This document shows positions 1 to 9,771 of a stretch of 64,000 nt of DNA, piece after piece. The translations under genes and the position numbers were made by a program. The first letter of the stretch is position 1; the number at the start of each line of letters is the position of its first letter. A model generated the notes under the pieces. That model made no database searches. It saw nothing but the letters and a program-made list of their open reading frames with translations, and had not been told where the DNA came from. The DNA lies in NCBI RefSeq assembly GCF_040409795.1, contig NZ_CP099571.1, positions 1,649,439 through 1,713,438 of the forward strand, in the 5' to 3' direction. Source of the DNA: Polynucleobacter sp. MWH-UH19D (GTDB taxonomy: Bacteria; Pseudomonadota; Gammaproteobacteria; Burkholderiales; Burkholderiaceae).

Positions 1-86
1 GATAGCGTGCGGGAACCAATAGGCTGGCCCTCCTCGATATAGCGTTCGATGAGGGTTTTTAGTAAGGCGCGAGAACGTTCATCCAT
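1..86 (-). CDS. hrcA: HrcA heat-inducible repressor, N-terminal fragment
   Basis: Only the first 28 or so codons are inside the window; the gene runs off the left edge. Read on the minus strand from the ATG at 86-84 it begins [16 protein letters not shown], followed by [11 protein letters not shown], which is the typical winged-helix N-terminus of HrcA. HrcA represses class I heat-shock genes by binding CIRCE elements, with GroEL modulating its activity. A CIRCE element is present upstream of groES at 38851-38877 in this window, which supports the call. The gene diverges from nadK, leaving 37 bp between the two start codons. The identification rests on a short fragment but the motif match is strong. 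Confidence 0.85.
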   Translation of the reverse strand, partial: MDERSRALLKTLIERYIEEGQPIGSRTL

Positions 87-111
87 GGTGGAAGGGATTT
101 TATGCCTATGG

Positions 112-117
112 TTTAAT
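112..117 (+). promoter_or_regulatory. -10-like hexamer just before nadK
   Basis: TTTAAT ends 6 nt before the preferred nadK ATG (124). If it is a -10 element, transcription would start at the A of the ATG and the mRNA would be leaderless. The hexamer 17 bp upstream (TGGAAG) is a poor -35. No Shine-Dalgarno sequence is visible before this ATG. Confidence 0.3.
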
Positions 118-123
118 CATCAT

Positions 124-1029
124 ATGTTAAGCCCATCCCCAAATTCTTCCAAGAAGGCCTTTAGCCGAGTTGCTCTCGTGGGCAAATTCCAGGCGGATGG
201 CATTGATGAGCACCTCAGGGAGCTAGCTAAACTGGTCAACAGCCTAGGTTGTGAAGTCTATATAGAGGCCTCTACAGCTAGCCAATTAAGCTTAAAAGAC
301 TATCCCACCAAGACTGCGGAAGACTTTGCTGGGGCAATTGATTTGGTTGTAGTTTTAGGTGGGGATGGCACCATGCTCGGAATTGCCCGCCAACTTGCTG
401 GCAGCCAAGTACCACTTGTCGGAATCAATATGGGACGACTTGGATACATGACTGATATTCCCATTCGCTCCGTTCAAGATACTTTGCCCCAAATCATCGC
501 TGGTGAATATGAAGCGGACACACGCACCTTACTAGATGCTGTAGTCATTCGCGCGGGTAAAGAAATGAACCACGCATTAGCTCTCAATGATGTGGTGGTA
601 AATCGTTCTGGCATTTCTGGAATGGTTGAATTAGCAGTGCATGTTAATGGATCATTTATGTACAACCAGCGCTCCGATGGCTTAATTGTCTCAACGCCAA
701 CTGGTTCGACTGCCTATGCCTTGTCTGCCGGTGGCCCCATATTGCATCCGCATGTTGCAGGTATATTGCTGGCCCCAATCGCACCACACTCACTCTCCAA
801 TCGACCAATCGTTTTGCCGCAAGATAGCGTTACGATTATTGAAGTGGTTAATGGTCTTGATGTCATTGTGAATTTTGATATGCAATCACAAACCAATTTG
901 CAAAGCGGCGATAAGGTTGAAGTGCGTCAGTCCAATAAGACAATCACTTTCCTACACCCTCGCAGTCATAGCGACTACAAAACCTTACGTGAAAAACTGC
1001 ATTGGAATGAGTACCCATCGACTTTTTAA
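124..1029 (+). CDS. nadK: NAD kinase
   Basis: ATP-dependent NAD kinase makes NADP from NAD in the cytoplasm. The 301-residue product carries the GGDGTML nucleotide-binding motif at about residues 79-85, the NDVVVNR segment, and the STPTGSTAY/SAGGP loop at about 189-204, all diagnostic of the family. The reading frame is open further upstream (from 49), but those starts would overlap the divergent hrcA gene. The ATG at 124 gives the usual family length and leads into VALVGK, the normal beginning of the fold. It is followed 26 bp later by recN, and hrcA-nadK-recN is a common proteobacterial neighbourhood. Confidence 0.95.
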   Translation: MLSPSPNSSKKAFSRVALVGKFQADGIDEHLRELAKLVNSLGCEVYIEASTASQLSLKDYPTKTAEDFAGAIDLVVVLGGDGTMLGIARQLAGSQVPLVGINMGRLGYMTDIPIRSVQDTLPQIIAGEYEADTRTLLDAVVIRAGKEMNHALALNDVVVNRSGISGMVELAVHVNGSFMYNQRSDGLIVSTPTGSTAYALSAGGPILHPHVAGILLAPIAPHSLSNRPIVLPQDSVTIIEVVNGLDVIVNFDMQSQTNLQSGDKVEVRQSNKTITFLHPRSHSDYKTLREKLHWNEYPSTF

Positions 1030-1055
1030 TGTCGGGTTTCCAGCTACGCTAATAC

Positions 1056-2726
1056 ATGCTTCAAACCATCTCCCTTCGCGACTTTGTCATTGTTGACCAA
1101 CTTGAGCTCGACTTTGCCAGCGGCTTTACTGTTCTAACTGGGGAAACAGGTGCCGGCAAATCTATTTTGCTAGATGCTTTAGGCCTTGTTCTTGGTGAGC
1201 GAGCTGATAGCAGCCAAATTCGGGAGGGCAGTAACCGGGCAGAAATCTCCGCTACCTTTAGGATAGAAGCAGAGCTCATTCAATCCTTTGGGAAATGGCT
1301 TGATGAACAAGGACTTCCAGACGAAGATGAAGGTCAGACCCTACTGCTAAAAAGAATTGTGGAGTCCAATGGTCGCAGTCGTGCATTTATTAATGGTAGC
1401 GTTGCCACATTGACGCAATTGCGCGAAGCGGGCGATCAATTGGTTGATATTCATGGTCAACACGCACATCAATTGCTTCTCAAGAGTGGCGCCCAAAGAG
1501 AGTTGCTAGACCGCCATGCCGGTTTACTGCCCCTAGCCTCCAATGTTGCACAAGCTTTCAAAATTCTGAGCGACTCTCGTCGACGCTTGGCACAAGCCGA
1601 GAACGCAGGGCAAGATATTGAGCGGGAACGCGAGAGGCTTGAATGGCAACTAGAAGAACTGACTGAACTTTCTCCACAAGAAGGTGAATGGGCGCAGATT
1701 CAGTTGGAGCACGCTAGGTTAGCTAATGGAGCGAAATTAATTGGGGGCTGCCAAGAAGCTATTGAGATTTTGAGCGACGCCGACAACTCTTTAGAATCTT
1801 CTTTATCCAAAGTATGTGGCAATATCGGCGCGCTAGCGGAACACGATGCCGCATTAAAAGATGTGAGTGATTCTCTTGAAAGCGCTCATATTCAACTCGA
1901 TGAAGCGATTCATGGTCTAAACCGTTATTTACAAAAAATAGATTTAGATCCTGCCCGTCTTGAACAAGTAGAAGAACGAATGCAAGCTTTACATGGCGCC
2001 GCTAAAAAATATCGAGCTGATGTTGATGCGTTACCGCAGCTTCTCCTGGAAACTGCAGACCGCCTAGAAGCGCTCACAGCCTCACAAAACATTGAAGCAC
2101 TAAGAGAAAAAGTAAAACAGGAAGAGGCTAGCTACCTAAAACTAGCAAAGCAACTTTCAGAGCATCGCAGCAAAGCCGCCAACGACCTTGGCAATCAAAT
2201 AACAAATGCCATGCAAGATTTATCTATGGCGGGTGGACGTTTAGAAATTACCTTAAACCCTCTCCAAGAGGGTGGTTCACATGGACTTGAACAAGTTGAA
2301 TTTTTAGTAGCGGGTCATGCTGGTAGCACCCCTAGATCATTAGCCAAGGTAGCCTCAGGGGGCGAGCTGGCGCGCATTAGCCTAGCAATCAGCGTTATCA
2401 CCAGTAAAGCATCATTTACACCAACACTCATATTCGATGAAGTGGATGCGGGTATTGGCGGCGCAGTAGCCGAAACCGTTGGCAAACTATTGCATCAACT
2501 GGGTCAATCACATCAAATTTTGTGCGTCACCCATTTGCCCCAGGTGGCCGCGCAAGGCAATCACCACCTCAAGGTCAGCAAGTCTCAGGCTGGGGATAAA
2601 ACGGTTTCACAAGTTCAAACCCTTGGTAGATCAGAACGCGTCGAGGAAGTCGCCAGAATGCTCGGTGGTGCAACAATCACCGACACCACCCGCCGTCACG
2701 CACGCGAGCTTCTAGAACAACATTAA
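1056..2726 (+). CDS. recN: DNA repair protein RecN
   Basis: RecN is an SMC-like ATPase that acts in double-strand-break repair. The 556-residue product has a Walker A motif (GETGAGKS, about residues 29-36), a long middle section rich in charged heptads that should form the coiled coil, an ABC signature (ASGGELARIS, about 433-442) and a Walker B motif (LIFDEVDAGIGG, about 457-468). Length matches the family. It follows nadK in the same orientation with 26 bp between, so they are probably cotranscribed. Its 3' end overlaps the convergent glnE by 4 bp. No LexA-type CTGT-N8-ACAG site is visible before it or before nadK, although recN is SOS-controlled in many bacteria. Confidence 0.95.
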   Translation: MLQTISLRDFVIVDQLELDFASGFTVLTGETGAGKSILLDALGLVLGERADSSQIREGSNRAEISATFRIEAELIQSFGKWLDEQGLPDEDEGQTLLLKRIVESNGRSRAFINGSVATLTQLREAGDQLVDIHGQHAHQLLLKSGAQRELLDRHAGLLPLASNVAQAFKILSDSRRRLAQAENAGQDIERERERLEWQLEELTELSPQEGEWAQIQLEHARLANGAKLIGGCQEAIEILSDADNSLESSLSKVCGNIGALAEHDAALKDVSDSLESAHIQLDEAIHGLNRYLQKIDLDPARLEQVEERMQALHGAAKKYRADVDALPQLLLETADRLEALTASQNIEALREKVKQEEASYLKLAKQLSEHRSKAANDLGNQITNAMQDLSMAGGRLEITLNPLQEGGSHGLEQVEFLVAGHAGSTPRSLAKVASGGELARISLAISVITSKASFTPTLIFDEVDAGIGGAVAETVGKLLHQLGQSHQILCVTHLPQVAAQGNHHLKVSKSQAGDKTVSQVQTLGRSERVEEVARMLGGATITDTTRRHARELLEQH

Positions 2727-5536
2727 ATCAGCTCTGTATTAGAGGTAGTCTTAAAAACACGCTTCCATAGCAATGAGACATTGTCTCTAGCGATCAGCAA
2801 ATCAGACTCATTACTTAAATGGATCCGCGTTTTTTCAGCGCCATCTAGACGCAAACGATGTTGTCTTGCTCTTAGCAAACGATATGCATCACCAACGGCT
2901 TTTGCAATATCTGCCTCAATTAATCCCACTTCAGCGGCTATTCGCAATAAAGCAATGTTGCCTAAGTTACCAATCAGTTGCGGATGCTGATGCGAATAAG
3001 CCAGTACTAAAAACTGGACGATAAATTCGATATCTACCATGCCGCCTGCATCATGCTTTAGATCGAAATCGTTTGTTGGATTGGGGTGGCCCTCATGAAC
3101 TTTACGTCTCATCTCAACTATTTCATTGCGAAGATGATCAATATCGCGTTGCTGACTCAATACCTCTTGGCGAACTGCATCGAATAAATTGCCTACCAAA
3201 ACATTTCCAGCGACAAAGCGGGCACGGGTAAGTGCTTGATGCTCCCAAACCCAAGCAGCATTGTCACCTTCACGCATTTGATATTTTCTAAATGCATCCA
3301 CATTCGTAACCAAGAATCCAGCCGAACCATTTGGACGAAGACGTGTATCGATCTCAAACAGGCTACCAGTAGAGGTGAACGCTGTTAACCAATTGATCAT
3401 GCGCTTAGCTAATAAGGCATATATTTCTTGAGCCTCATAATCATTTTCTGTTGCTTGATATAAAAAAACTAAATCAAGGTCTGAAGCATAACCAAGCTCT
3501 TTGCCACCTAATTTTCCGTAAGCGATGATGGCAAAAGTTGGGGCTAAATTTTTCGGCAGATCAAATTTTTTAGCCACCAATGACCATACACGTTCAAAAG
3601 TAGCCTGCAGAATTAAATCGGCAAGCGCGGATAAGTGATCGCTAACTTTTTCGACCGAAAGAGCTTGCTCTACACCAATTCCCAAATCTGCCAATAGCGT
3701 AATAAATGTTTCGGTGTGATGGGTTACACGCAAAATATCCATCGCTTGCTCTGATCCATCACCATCTGCCATTACATCGTCTAAGCGCATATCCAGATTG
3801 GCTTTTACTTCTCGCCAATAATCTTCTGGATGATCGATCAATGCCCTTTCCATATTCGGGTTAAGCAGATAATCCAGTAGATGCGGATGAGAGATGAGGT
3901 ACTGCGCACCCCACTGAGATGATTGAAGCAAAGACAACACATTGGACAATGCGCCAGGATACTCAGCCAATATAGATAAGTAAGCACTTCTTCGGGCAAT
4001 TGCTTCAAGCAAATCAAAAAAGCGTGACAAAGTCTTATCAATATCTTCAGTAGCGTCGCGCTTACTCATCAAAGCATCGGCAGCACTTCGAACCAAGTTA
4101 TCAAAAATCAGTCGACTTTTTTCAGGCAATTGCTTGGCTTTCGTGCTCGCGATCCATGCATTCCAGCGAGCCAAGGATTGCGGAAATATCTGGGCGTCTG
4201 GCAACCAAGTATCTTCGAGGGGTGCGAGATCGAGTCGCGTCTCGTCATCCAATAAGAATGCCTTTTCAAATAATCGCGCCACATTATTTTGATGAGCTTG
4301 TAGTACACCTAAAAAACTAGCCTCATCCTTACAGCCCATCGAGATAGCCAGACGTTCGCGAATATCAGCTTGGTCTGGCAAATAATGGGTTTGCTGGTCA
4401 TCCCAAACCTGGATGCGATGCTCTAGACGCCTTAAAAACTCATAGGCACCCTCAAGATGAGTTACATCATCTGCCGGCAAGATGCCACGTTGGCGAATCA
4501 AATCTAATACCTGTAAAGTTGGACGCACCCTGAATCGCGGATCTGTACCTCCGCGCATTAACTGAAACATTTGCGCTAGGAATTCAATTTCACGAATTCC
4601 ACCCCGCCCCAACTTAATATCATGCGAACGCCCTTGGTGTCCTACTGAACGCTTCTCCGCCTCCCGCTGAATTTGTGCATGCAAATCACGAATTGATGCG
4701 ATCACCCCATAATCTAAATGCCTACGATAGACAAAGGGGCGAATTAATTGCTCAAGACTTTTTTCGCAATGAGTATGATCCTTGGTGCCTGGCAGTGGTG
4801 CTATCAACCTTCCCTTGATCCAAGCGTAACGCTCCCACTCTCGTCCCTGTACCAATAAATACTCTTCTAGCATATCGAGACTGCAAACTAATGGACCTGA
4901 ATCACCATTTGGTCGTAAACGCATATCCACACGAAATACGAAACCATTTGCATCATGCTCAGATAAAAGCTTGATCAATCGCTTTCCCATGCGGGTAAAC
5001 CATTCATGATGAGAAAGACTCTTTGGGCCATCCCTTGTCTCACCTTCATGCTCGTACAAAAAAATCAAATCAATATCAGATGAAAGATTTAACTCTAGGC
5101 CACCGAGCTTCCCCATCCCCACAACCATCAACGGCATTTCAGATTGGGTAGACTCGCTCCATGGAATACCAAAGCGTGACTGCAAATCCTGATGAATGAA
5201 AGTCAAGGCATGATGCACTGCGAATTCGGCAAAATGGCTTAGGCTATGCGTCACCTCTTTCAGATCAGCCAAGCCATTAAGATCGCGAAAAGCTAACCAA
5301 AGCATCAATCGCTGGCGAGCAAGACGTAAATCCGCCATAAATTGCGCCTCATCTTGCCCTGCAGTCAAACTATCAAACTTGCAAGGCTCTAAAAGACCCT
5401 GGATTCCTTCTAAGGTAATCGCGTGCGGCCCAACAGACTGCAGCCAACCCCTCCATTCAGGTTTAGCACTTAACCAGCGACGAGCGTAATTGGAGTGTTG
5501 CTCTAAAAATGCGATTTGTTTTGAAAAATCATCCAT
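2723..5536 (-). CDS. glnE: Bifunctional glutamine synthetase adenylyltransferase/adenylyl-removing enzyme
   Basis: GlnE adenylylates and deadenylylates glutamine synthetase in response to PII, adjusting nitrogen assimilation. The 937-residue protein has the expected duplicated architecture: a nucleotidyltransferase motif GMGKLGGLELN with SSDIDLIF at about residues 140-159 (removase half in known GlnE) and a second copy, AYGKLGGKELG with SDLDLVF, at about 666-684 (transferase half), with the helical linker between them. Length is close to the 946 residues of the E. coli enzyme. It is convergent with recN (4 bp overlap) and divergent from yhdP (78 bp gap). No PII or glnA gene is visible here. 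Confidence 0.96.
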   Translation of the reverse strand: MDDFSKQIAFLEQHSNYARRWLSAKPEWRGWLQSVGPHAITLEGIQGLLEPCKFDSLTAGQDEAQFMADLRLARQRLMLWLAFRDLNGLADLKEVTHSLSHFAEFAVHHALTFIHQDLQSRFGIPWSESTQSEMPLMVVGMGKLGGLELNLSSDIDLIFLYEHEGETRDGPKSLSHHEWFTRMGKRLIKLLSEHDANGFVFRVDMRLRPNGDSGPLVCSLDMLEEYLLVQGREWERYAWIKGRLIAPLPGTKDHTHCEKSLEQLIRPFVYRRHLDYGVIASIRDLHAQIQREAEKRSVGHQGRSHDIKLGRGGIREIEFLAQMFQLMRGGTDPRFRVRPTLQVLDLIRQRGILPADDVTHLEGAYEFLRRLEHRIQVWDDQQTHYLPDQADIRERLAISMGCKDEASFLGVLQAHQNNVARLFEKAFLLDDETRLDLAPLEDTWLPDAQIFPQSLARWNAWIASTKAKQLPEKSRLIFDNLVRSAADALMSKRDATEDIDKTLSRFFDLLEAIARRSAYLSILAEYPGALSNVLSLLQSSQWGAQYLISHPHLLDYLLNPNMERALIDHPEDYWREVKANLDMRLDDVMADGDGSEQAMDILRVTHHTETFITLLADLGIGVEQALSVEKVSDHLSALADLILQATFERVWSLVAKKFDLPKNLAPTFAIIAYGKLGGKELGYASDLDLVFLYQATENDYEAQEIYALLAKRMINWLTAFTSTGSLFEIDTRLRPNGSAGFLVTNVDAFRKYQMREGDNAAWVWEHQALTRARFVAGNVLVGNLFDAVRQEVLSQQRDIDHLRNEIVEMRRKVHEGHPNPTNDFDLKHDAGGMVDIEFIVQFLVLAYSHQHPQLIGNLGNIALLRIAAEVGLIEADIAKAVGDAYRLLRARQHRLRLDGAEKTRIHLSNESDLLIARDNVSLLWKRVFKTTSNTELI

Positions 5537-5577
5537 CCCATCATCTTAATCCCGAGTATTGGGAGCCACATAGAAGC

Positions 5578-5607
5578 TTGGCGGCATAGCAAAGCCTGAC
5601 GGATAAT
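5578..5607 (+). promoter_or_regulatory. Candidate sigma70-type promoter for yhdP
   Basis: TTGGCG (5578-5583), an 18-bp spacer and GATAAT (5602-5607) form a reasonable promoter. Only 7 nt separate the -10 from the yhdP ATG, so the transcript would have essentially no 5' leader; consistent with this, no Shine-Dalgarno sequence is visible. This is a prediction from motif matching by eye. Confidence 0.4.
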
Positions 5608-5614
5608 AGAGTCC

Positions 5615-8600
5615 ATGCCACCAAATTTCTTCTCGTCCCAGCTAAAAGGCCTATTTGCAAAGGGCCTTCAGAATTTAGGTAAAAATTGGCATAAACGCGC
5701 CTTCATATTGGCGGCGACCCTAGCAGCGTTATTTTTACTTGGCCATCTTACGGTCAGGTTCGTAGTTTGGCCACAAATCGAAAAATCCAAGGCCTCTGTT
5801 GAAAAAGTGATCGGGGCTCGTGTTGGGGTCAATGTAACCATTGATGATTTGCATGTTTCATGGACTGGCATTAGACCTTCTTTTGAAATTGATGGTCTAC
5901 GTTTCACTGCCCCCGAAGAAACAAAGCCATCTCTCTTCATCAAAAGAATTTATGGTCAGTTAAGTTGGAAATCGTTTTACCATTTATTACCTTACTTTCA
6001 TGAAATTCATTTCGAAGACGCAGAAATCTTTTCACAAAGAAATACGAAGGGCGTCATTACAATTGCTGGTATCAAGATAGACAGCAGCCCAAGCGATTAT
6101 TCAACTCAAAACTGGTTATTCTCGCAAGACCTCATTGAAGCTAAGCAAGTCAAACTAAATTGGGATGATCAGCTCAACCGCAAATCGCCAACCTTTATCG
6201 AAGTGCAAGAACTCACTTTAGAAAACGGTATTCGCCAACATAAAGGTTCGCTGATCGTTACCACGCCATGGAACCAAGGACCAGCAGAAGTAAAGCTGGG
6301 CTTTGCCCATCACCTCGGTGGAGAGATAGGCAACTGGCGCAATTGGATCGGCAATCTCTCTTGGAACATCAATAATCTTGATCTCAAAAAAATCGCGAGC
6401 GAATTTCATTTCCAGTTAAGCGCTCTTGAGGGCCTATTGAGCTCAAATGGGAATTTGAAGATTGACAATGCGCAACCTGATGGCGGTGAATTTTTTATTG
6501 CTGTTGACAATTTGATAGTGCAGTCCTCGAAAAGCGAAGATGCTATTGCGCTAGGTCGTTTGGAGGCAAATCTATCCCAAGAAACTACGGATGGCATGAT
6601 TGCGATCTCCACCAAAACATTTGCTTGGCGTGAAATGGGTAGCTTAAAATCTACCCCGCTTGAAAATCTCAGCCCCATGACATTCCGCTGGCGACCTCCT
6701 GACGCAGATGGGGAAATTAAAGAGTTTGGCTTTTCATCTCCCAAGATATCCGTTGAAGACATAGCCTTATTTGCGCTGAATCTTCCGCTTTCCAAAAAAG
6801 TACATCAATGGATTAAAGCATCTCAGGCGGAGGGTGATCTCGAAGACGTTGATATTCAGTGGGCAGAGAGTAAGTCTCCCCTATCCGCACTCAATATTCC
6901 AGGTGGCTGGTTTAAATCCAACAAACTTGATTTCAACGTTAGCGCAAAACTCATCAATCTCACTTTTGTCGGCATCAACAAATCAATACCCTCTGTTTCA
7001 AATTTATCTGGATTCGTTACGAGCAACCAAAAAGAAGGGAGTTTTTCTGTTGATTCCCGAAATCTTGATTTGGAAGTGTATGGCCTATTAAATGATCCCC
7101 AAATTCAACTCGATCGAGTAACGGGCCAGATCAACTGGTCCAAACAAAGAGGCAATTGGGTTATAGCCACCAAAAAACTTGCCCTCAGCAATCCAGAGAT
7201 CAGCACTAACCTCAGCGTTAACTATAAGATCGGTAACGGCAAAGAAGCCGACTACATGACGCTAGACATGGGCTTTGATCAAGCCAATCTCAAAACGGCA
7301 TATCGTTACTTACCTGTTGGAATGGGGAAAGACGTTAGAACCTACCTCAGTAAAGCTTTTGATGGGGGCATTATTCGAAAGGGGCAATTACACATTAAAG
7401 GAGACCCCAATCAAGCCCCCTACCCTGATAGACAACAGGGTGAACTGACTTTGAATCTTCCGATTGCTAACGCCACTTTTAGTCCAACACCATTACTACC
7501 GAGCAATCAAGGAACATGGTCAGCATTCACAAGCGTAAATGGCAATATCACCATGAACAATGCTTTCTTCGCTGTTGATATTGCAAAAGCCAATTACAAA
7601 CAAGTAGGCTTAGATACTTTCCATGCTGAAATTCCTAACGTCAGCGCAAATCAATTGACGCTTAGCGTCAGTGGAAATGCCAAAGGGGACGCACCGCAGT
7701 TGCTTGAATACTATTACTTATCACCTGTAGGTAAGAAGCAAAACGGGCTAGCGCAAAAATTACGTATCACTGGCCCCATCAGCCTTAATCTTGGTTTAAA
7801 GGTACCTTTGTCAGGCTCAGCTGACACCAATTTAGATTTGAAATTAAATCTGCCAGGTAATCGCGCTCAATGGGCGGATACTCCGCCATTTGAAAATTTA
7901 AAGGGTGGCATACGAATCACCGAAGCTCACCCAGAGTTTGAAAATATTTCAGCAAATTTTTTAGGTGGAACTATCAATATCACTAGCGCCGAAGATAGCA
8001 AAGATAAGCAACACTTTAAAGTTACTGGGGATGTTCAATCCAAATTTATTCAGGACTATTTCGCAAATTCTTCAAATGCCGAGGCGCAAGCATTTATTAA
8101 GAGCATGAGCGGCTCCATTAAATATGATGGGCTTATTGGCTTTAACAAGACAGGCAGCGATTCTAATTTGCAATTTGATTTGCGTAACTGGGCTATTAAT
8201 ACTCCAGCACCCGTGAAGAAGATCAACGGTGCCGCCATGACTGGCCAAATTAATATTAAAACTTCGAGTGATATCAATAACTCAAAACGAGTAAGCTGGT
8301 CAGGAAAAATTGGCAGTCTCTACAGCATTGAAGGCGCAGTGAATCGCGACTCTCAATTACAAGTTGGGCTTGGCATTGGTGGCACGGCGGTCGTTCCTCA
8401 GCAAGGCTCTCAAATTAGTATCGTCAGTAATGAACTGAATCTGGATGAATGGCAACGATTCCTACAGATAAATAAGGCAAACCGTAGCCAAGAAGCTCCA
8501 ACAAATTCTGCTTCTACCGCCAGTAATTTCCTAATTACTGCGCAAGCAAAAAAACTCATACTATTTGATCGCCCGTGGCAGGATGTGAATTTATCGGCAA

Positions 8601-9757
8601 GCAATAAAAAGAACGGCTGGGACTTGCGCATTAATTCACCCTTAGCCTCTGGGCAAATTCAGTATCAAGAAGCACAAAAATCAAATACGAATGGCTTGAT
8701 CAGCGGGCGCTTTACAAAATTAAAAATTGCGGATGCTCTCAAGGCCGCTGAGGCGAAAGCAACCCAAACCACAGTTCCTAAGAAAACATTAAAACCCGAA
8801 TCTATTCCTAGCCTCGATATCGTCATTGAGGATTTTTCATGGTCAAAGGCTCAACTTGGTCAGCTGAAGGTGAAATCTAGTACTGCGGACAACACCTTAA
8901 AAATTGAATCTATTCAAACGAATAATCAGCAAGGCAGCACCACCATCAGTGGTCAATGGACTGGGGCAACAAAAAATACTCCAGATCATAGCGTGATGAA
9001 TATTGATATGACGGTAAAAGATGCTGGCCAAATCATTGCTCATTGGACACCTCAAAAATCAGTGGAAGGCGGGCAAGGCAAGGTGAGCGCAAATGTTCAG
9101 TGGGATGGGCCACCTTTTGATCCTAAATATGAAACCTTATCTGGAAAGGCTAATTTAAATCTTGAAAAAGGTCGCCTGCTTGAAGTGAACTCGAGTGGCG
9201 CCAAACTACTTGATGTTCTTAGCCTTCAGAGTCTGTTTCGATTTGCCACACTCGACCTCAAGGGAAGTCTTGGCAATATCGTTACCAAGGGGACGCCTTT
9301 TAATACTATTAATGGAAACTTTGATATTAATAATGGCGTTGCCCAAACTCAACAATTTAATATGAATCTAGATCAAGCCAATGTGGTGATGAGCGGTCAA
9401 ATTAATATTCCAAAACAATCCCAGGATCTGCGTATCACCATCTTCCCAACTATCGATGCCACAGCAGGATCACTAGCCGCCTTTGCAATTAACCCTATTG
9501 TCGGACTAGGTGCGCTGGTTGGCCAATACCTTCTGACAAGTCAAATTAACCGTGGCTTGCAATCCGATTATTTAATCCAGGGTTCGTGGGATGATCCAGA
9601 GGTGATTCCGTTAGATCAAAAAGGTCAGCCAATCGACTCCAACACCCTCAATACAATTCGTAGTAAAAATTTACTGATTGAGCAAAATAAACCTGGCGCA
9701 AATGGTGCACCCAACCCCACGTCAACGCCCACTCAAAAAAATATTCCGACAAGGTAA
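5615..9757 (+). CDS. yhdP: YhdP-family AsmA-like envelope protein
   Basis: This is a 1380-residue protein with one N-terminal membrane segment (about residues 29-50, AFILAATLAALFLLGHL) followed by a very long beta-rich region thought to lie in the periplasm. That layout, the early IEKSKASVEKVIGARVGV segment and the C-terminal AAFAINPIVGLGALVGQYL segment match YhdP/AsmA-like proteins. In E. coli YhdP helps move phospholipids between the inner and outer membranes. It is slightly longer than E. coli YhdP (about 1270). A nitrilase-family gene and tldD follow closely in the same orientation, an arrangement also found in other proteobacteria. The very end (after about residue 1350) is a low-complexity Pro/Asn/Thr tail. 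Confidence 0.88.
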   Translation: MPPNFFSSQLKGLFAKGLQNLGKNWHKRAFILAATLAALFLLGHLTVRFVVWPQIEKSKASVEKVIGARVGVNVTIDDLHVSWTGIRPSFEIDGLRFTAPEETKPSLFIKRIYGQLSWKSFYHLLPYFHEIHFEDAEIFSQRNTKGVITIAGIKIDSSPSDYSTQNWLFSQDLIEAKQVKLNWDDQLNRKSPTFIEVQELTLENGIRQHKGSLIVTTPWNQGPAEVKLGFAHHLGGEIGNWRNWIGNLSWNINNLDLKKIASEFHFQLSALEGLLSSNGNLKIDNAQPDGGEFFIAVDNLIVQSSKSEDAIALGRLEANLSQETTDGMIAISTKTFAWREMGSLKSTPLENLSPMTFRWRPPDADGEIKEFGFSSPKISVEDIALFALNLPLSKKVHQWIKASQAEGDLEDVDIQWAESKSPLSALNIPGGWFKSNKLDFNVSAKLINLTFVGINKSIPSVSNLSGFVTSNQKEGSFSVDSRNLDLEVYGLLNDPQIQLDRVTGQINWSKQRGNWVIATKKLALSNPEISTNLSVNYKIGNGKEADYMTLDMGFDQANLKTAYRYLPVGMGKDVRTYLSKAFDGGIIRKGQLHIKGDPNQAPYPDRQQGELTLNLPIANATFSPTPLLPSNQGTWSAFTSVNGNITMNNAFFAVDIAKANYKQVGLDTFHAEIPNVSANQLTLSVSGNAKGDAPQLLEYYYLSPVGKKQNGLAQKLRITGPISLNLGLKVPLSGSADTNLDLKLNLPGNRAQWADTPPFENLKGGIRITEAHPEFENISANFLGGTINITSAEDSKDKQHFKVTGDVQSKFIQDYFANSSNAEAQAFIKSMSGSIKYDGLIGFNKTGSDSNLQFDLRNWAINTPAPVKKINGAAMTGQINIKTSSDINNSKRVSWSGKIGSLYSIEGAVNRDSQLQVGLGIGGTAVVPQQGSQISIVSNELNLDEWQRFLQINKANRSQEAPTNSASTASNFLITAQAKKLILFDRPWQDVNLSASNKKNGWDLRINSPLASGQIQYQEAQKSNTNGLISGRFTKLKIADALKAAEAKATQTTVPKKTLKPESIPSLDIVIEDFSWSKAQLGQLKVKSSTADNTLKIESIQTNNQQGSTTISGQWTGATKNTPDHSVMNIDMTVKDAGQIIAHWTPQKSVEGGQGKVSANVQWDGPPFDPKYETLSGKANLNLEKGRLLEVNSSGAKLLDVLSLQSLFRFATLDLKGSLGNIVTKGTPFNTINGNFDINNGVAQTQQFNMNLDQANVVMSGQINIPKQSQDLRITIFPTIDATAGSLAAFAINPIVGLGALVGQYLLTSQINRGLQSDYLIQGSWDDPEVIPLDQKGQPIDSNTLNTIRSKNLLIEQNKPGANGAPNPTSTPTQKNIPTR

Positions 9758-9771
9758 ATCTTTTAACTTTA

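Noticed and set aside
5554..5614. Possible small RNA or extra gene between glnE and yhdP
   Set aside because: The gap is short, shows only a promoter-like pair of hexamers, and has no reading frame or terminator.
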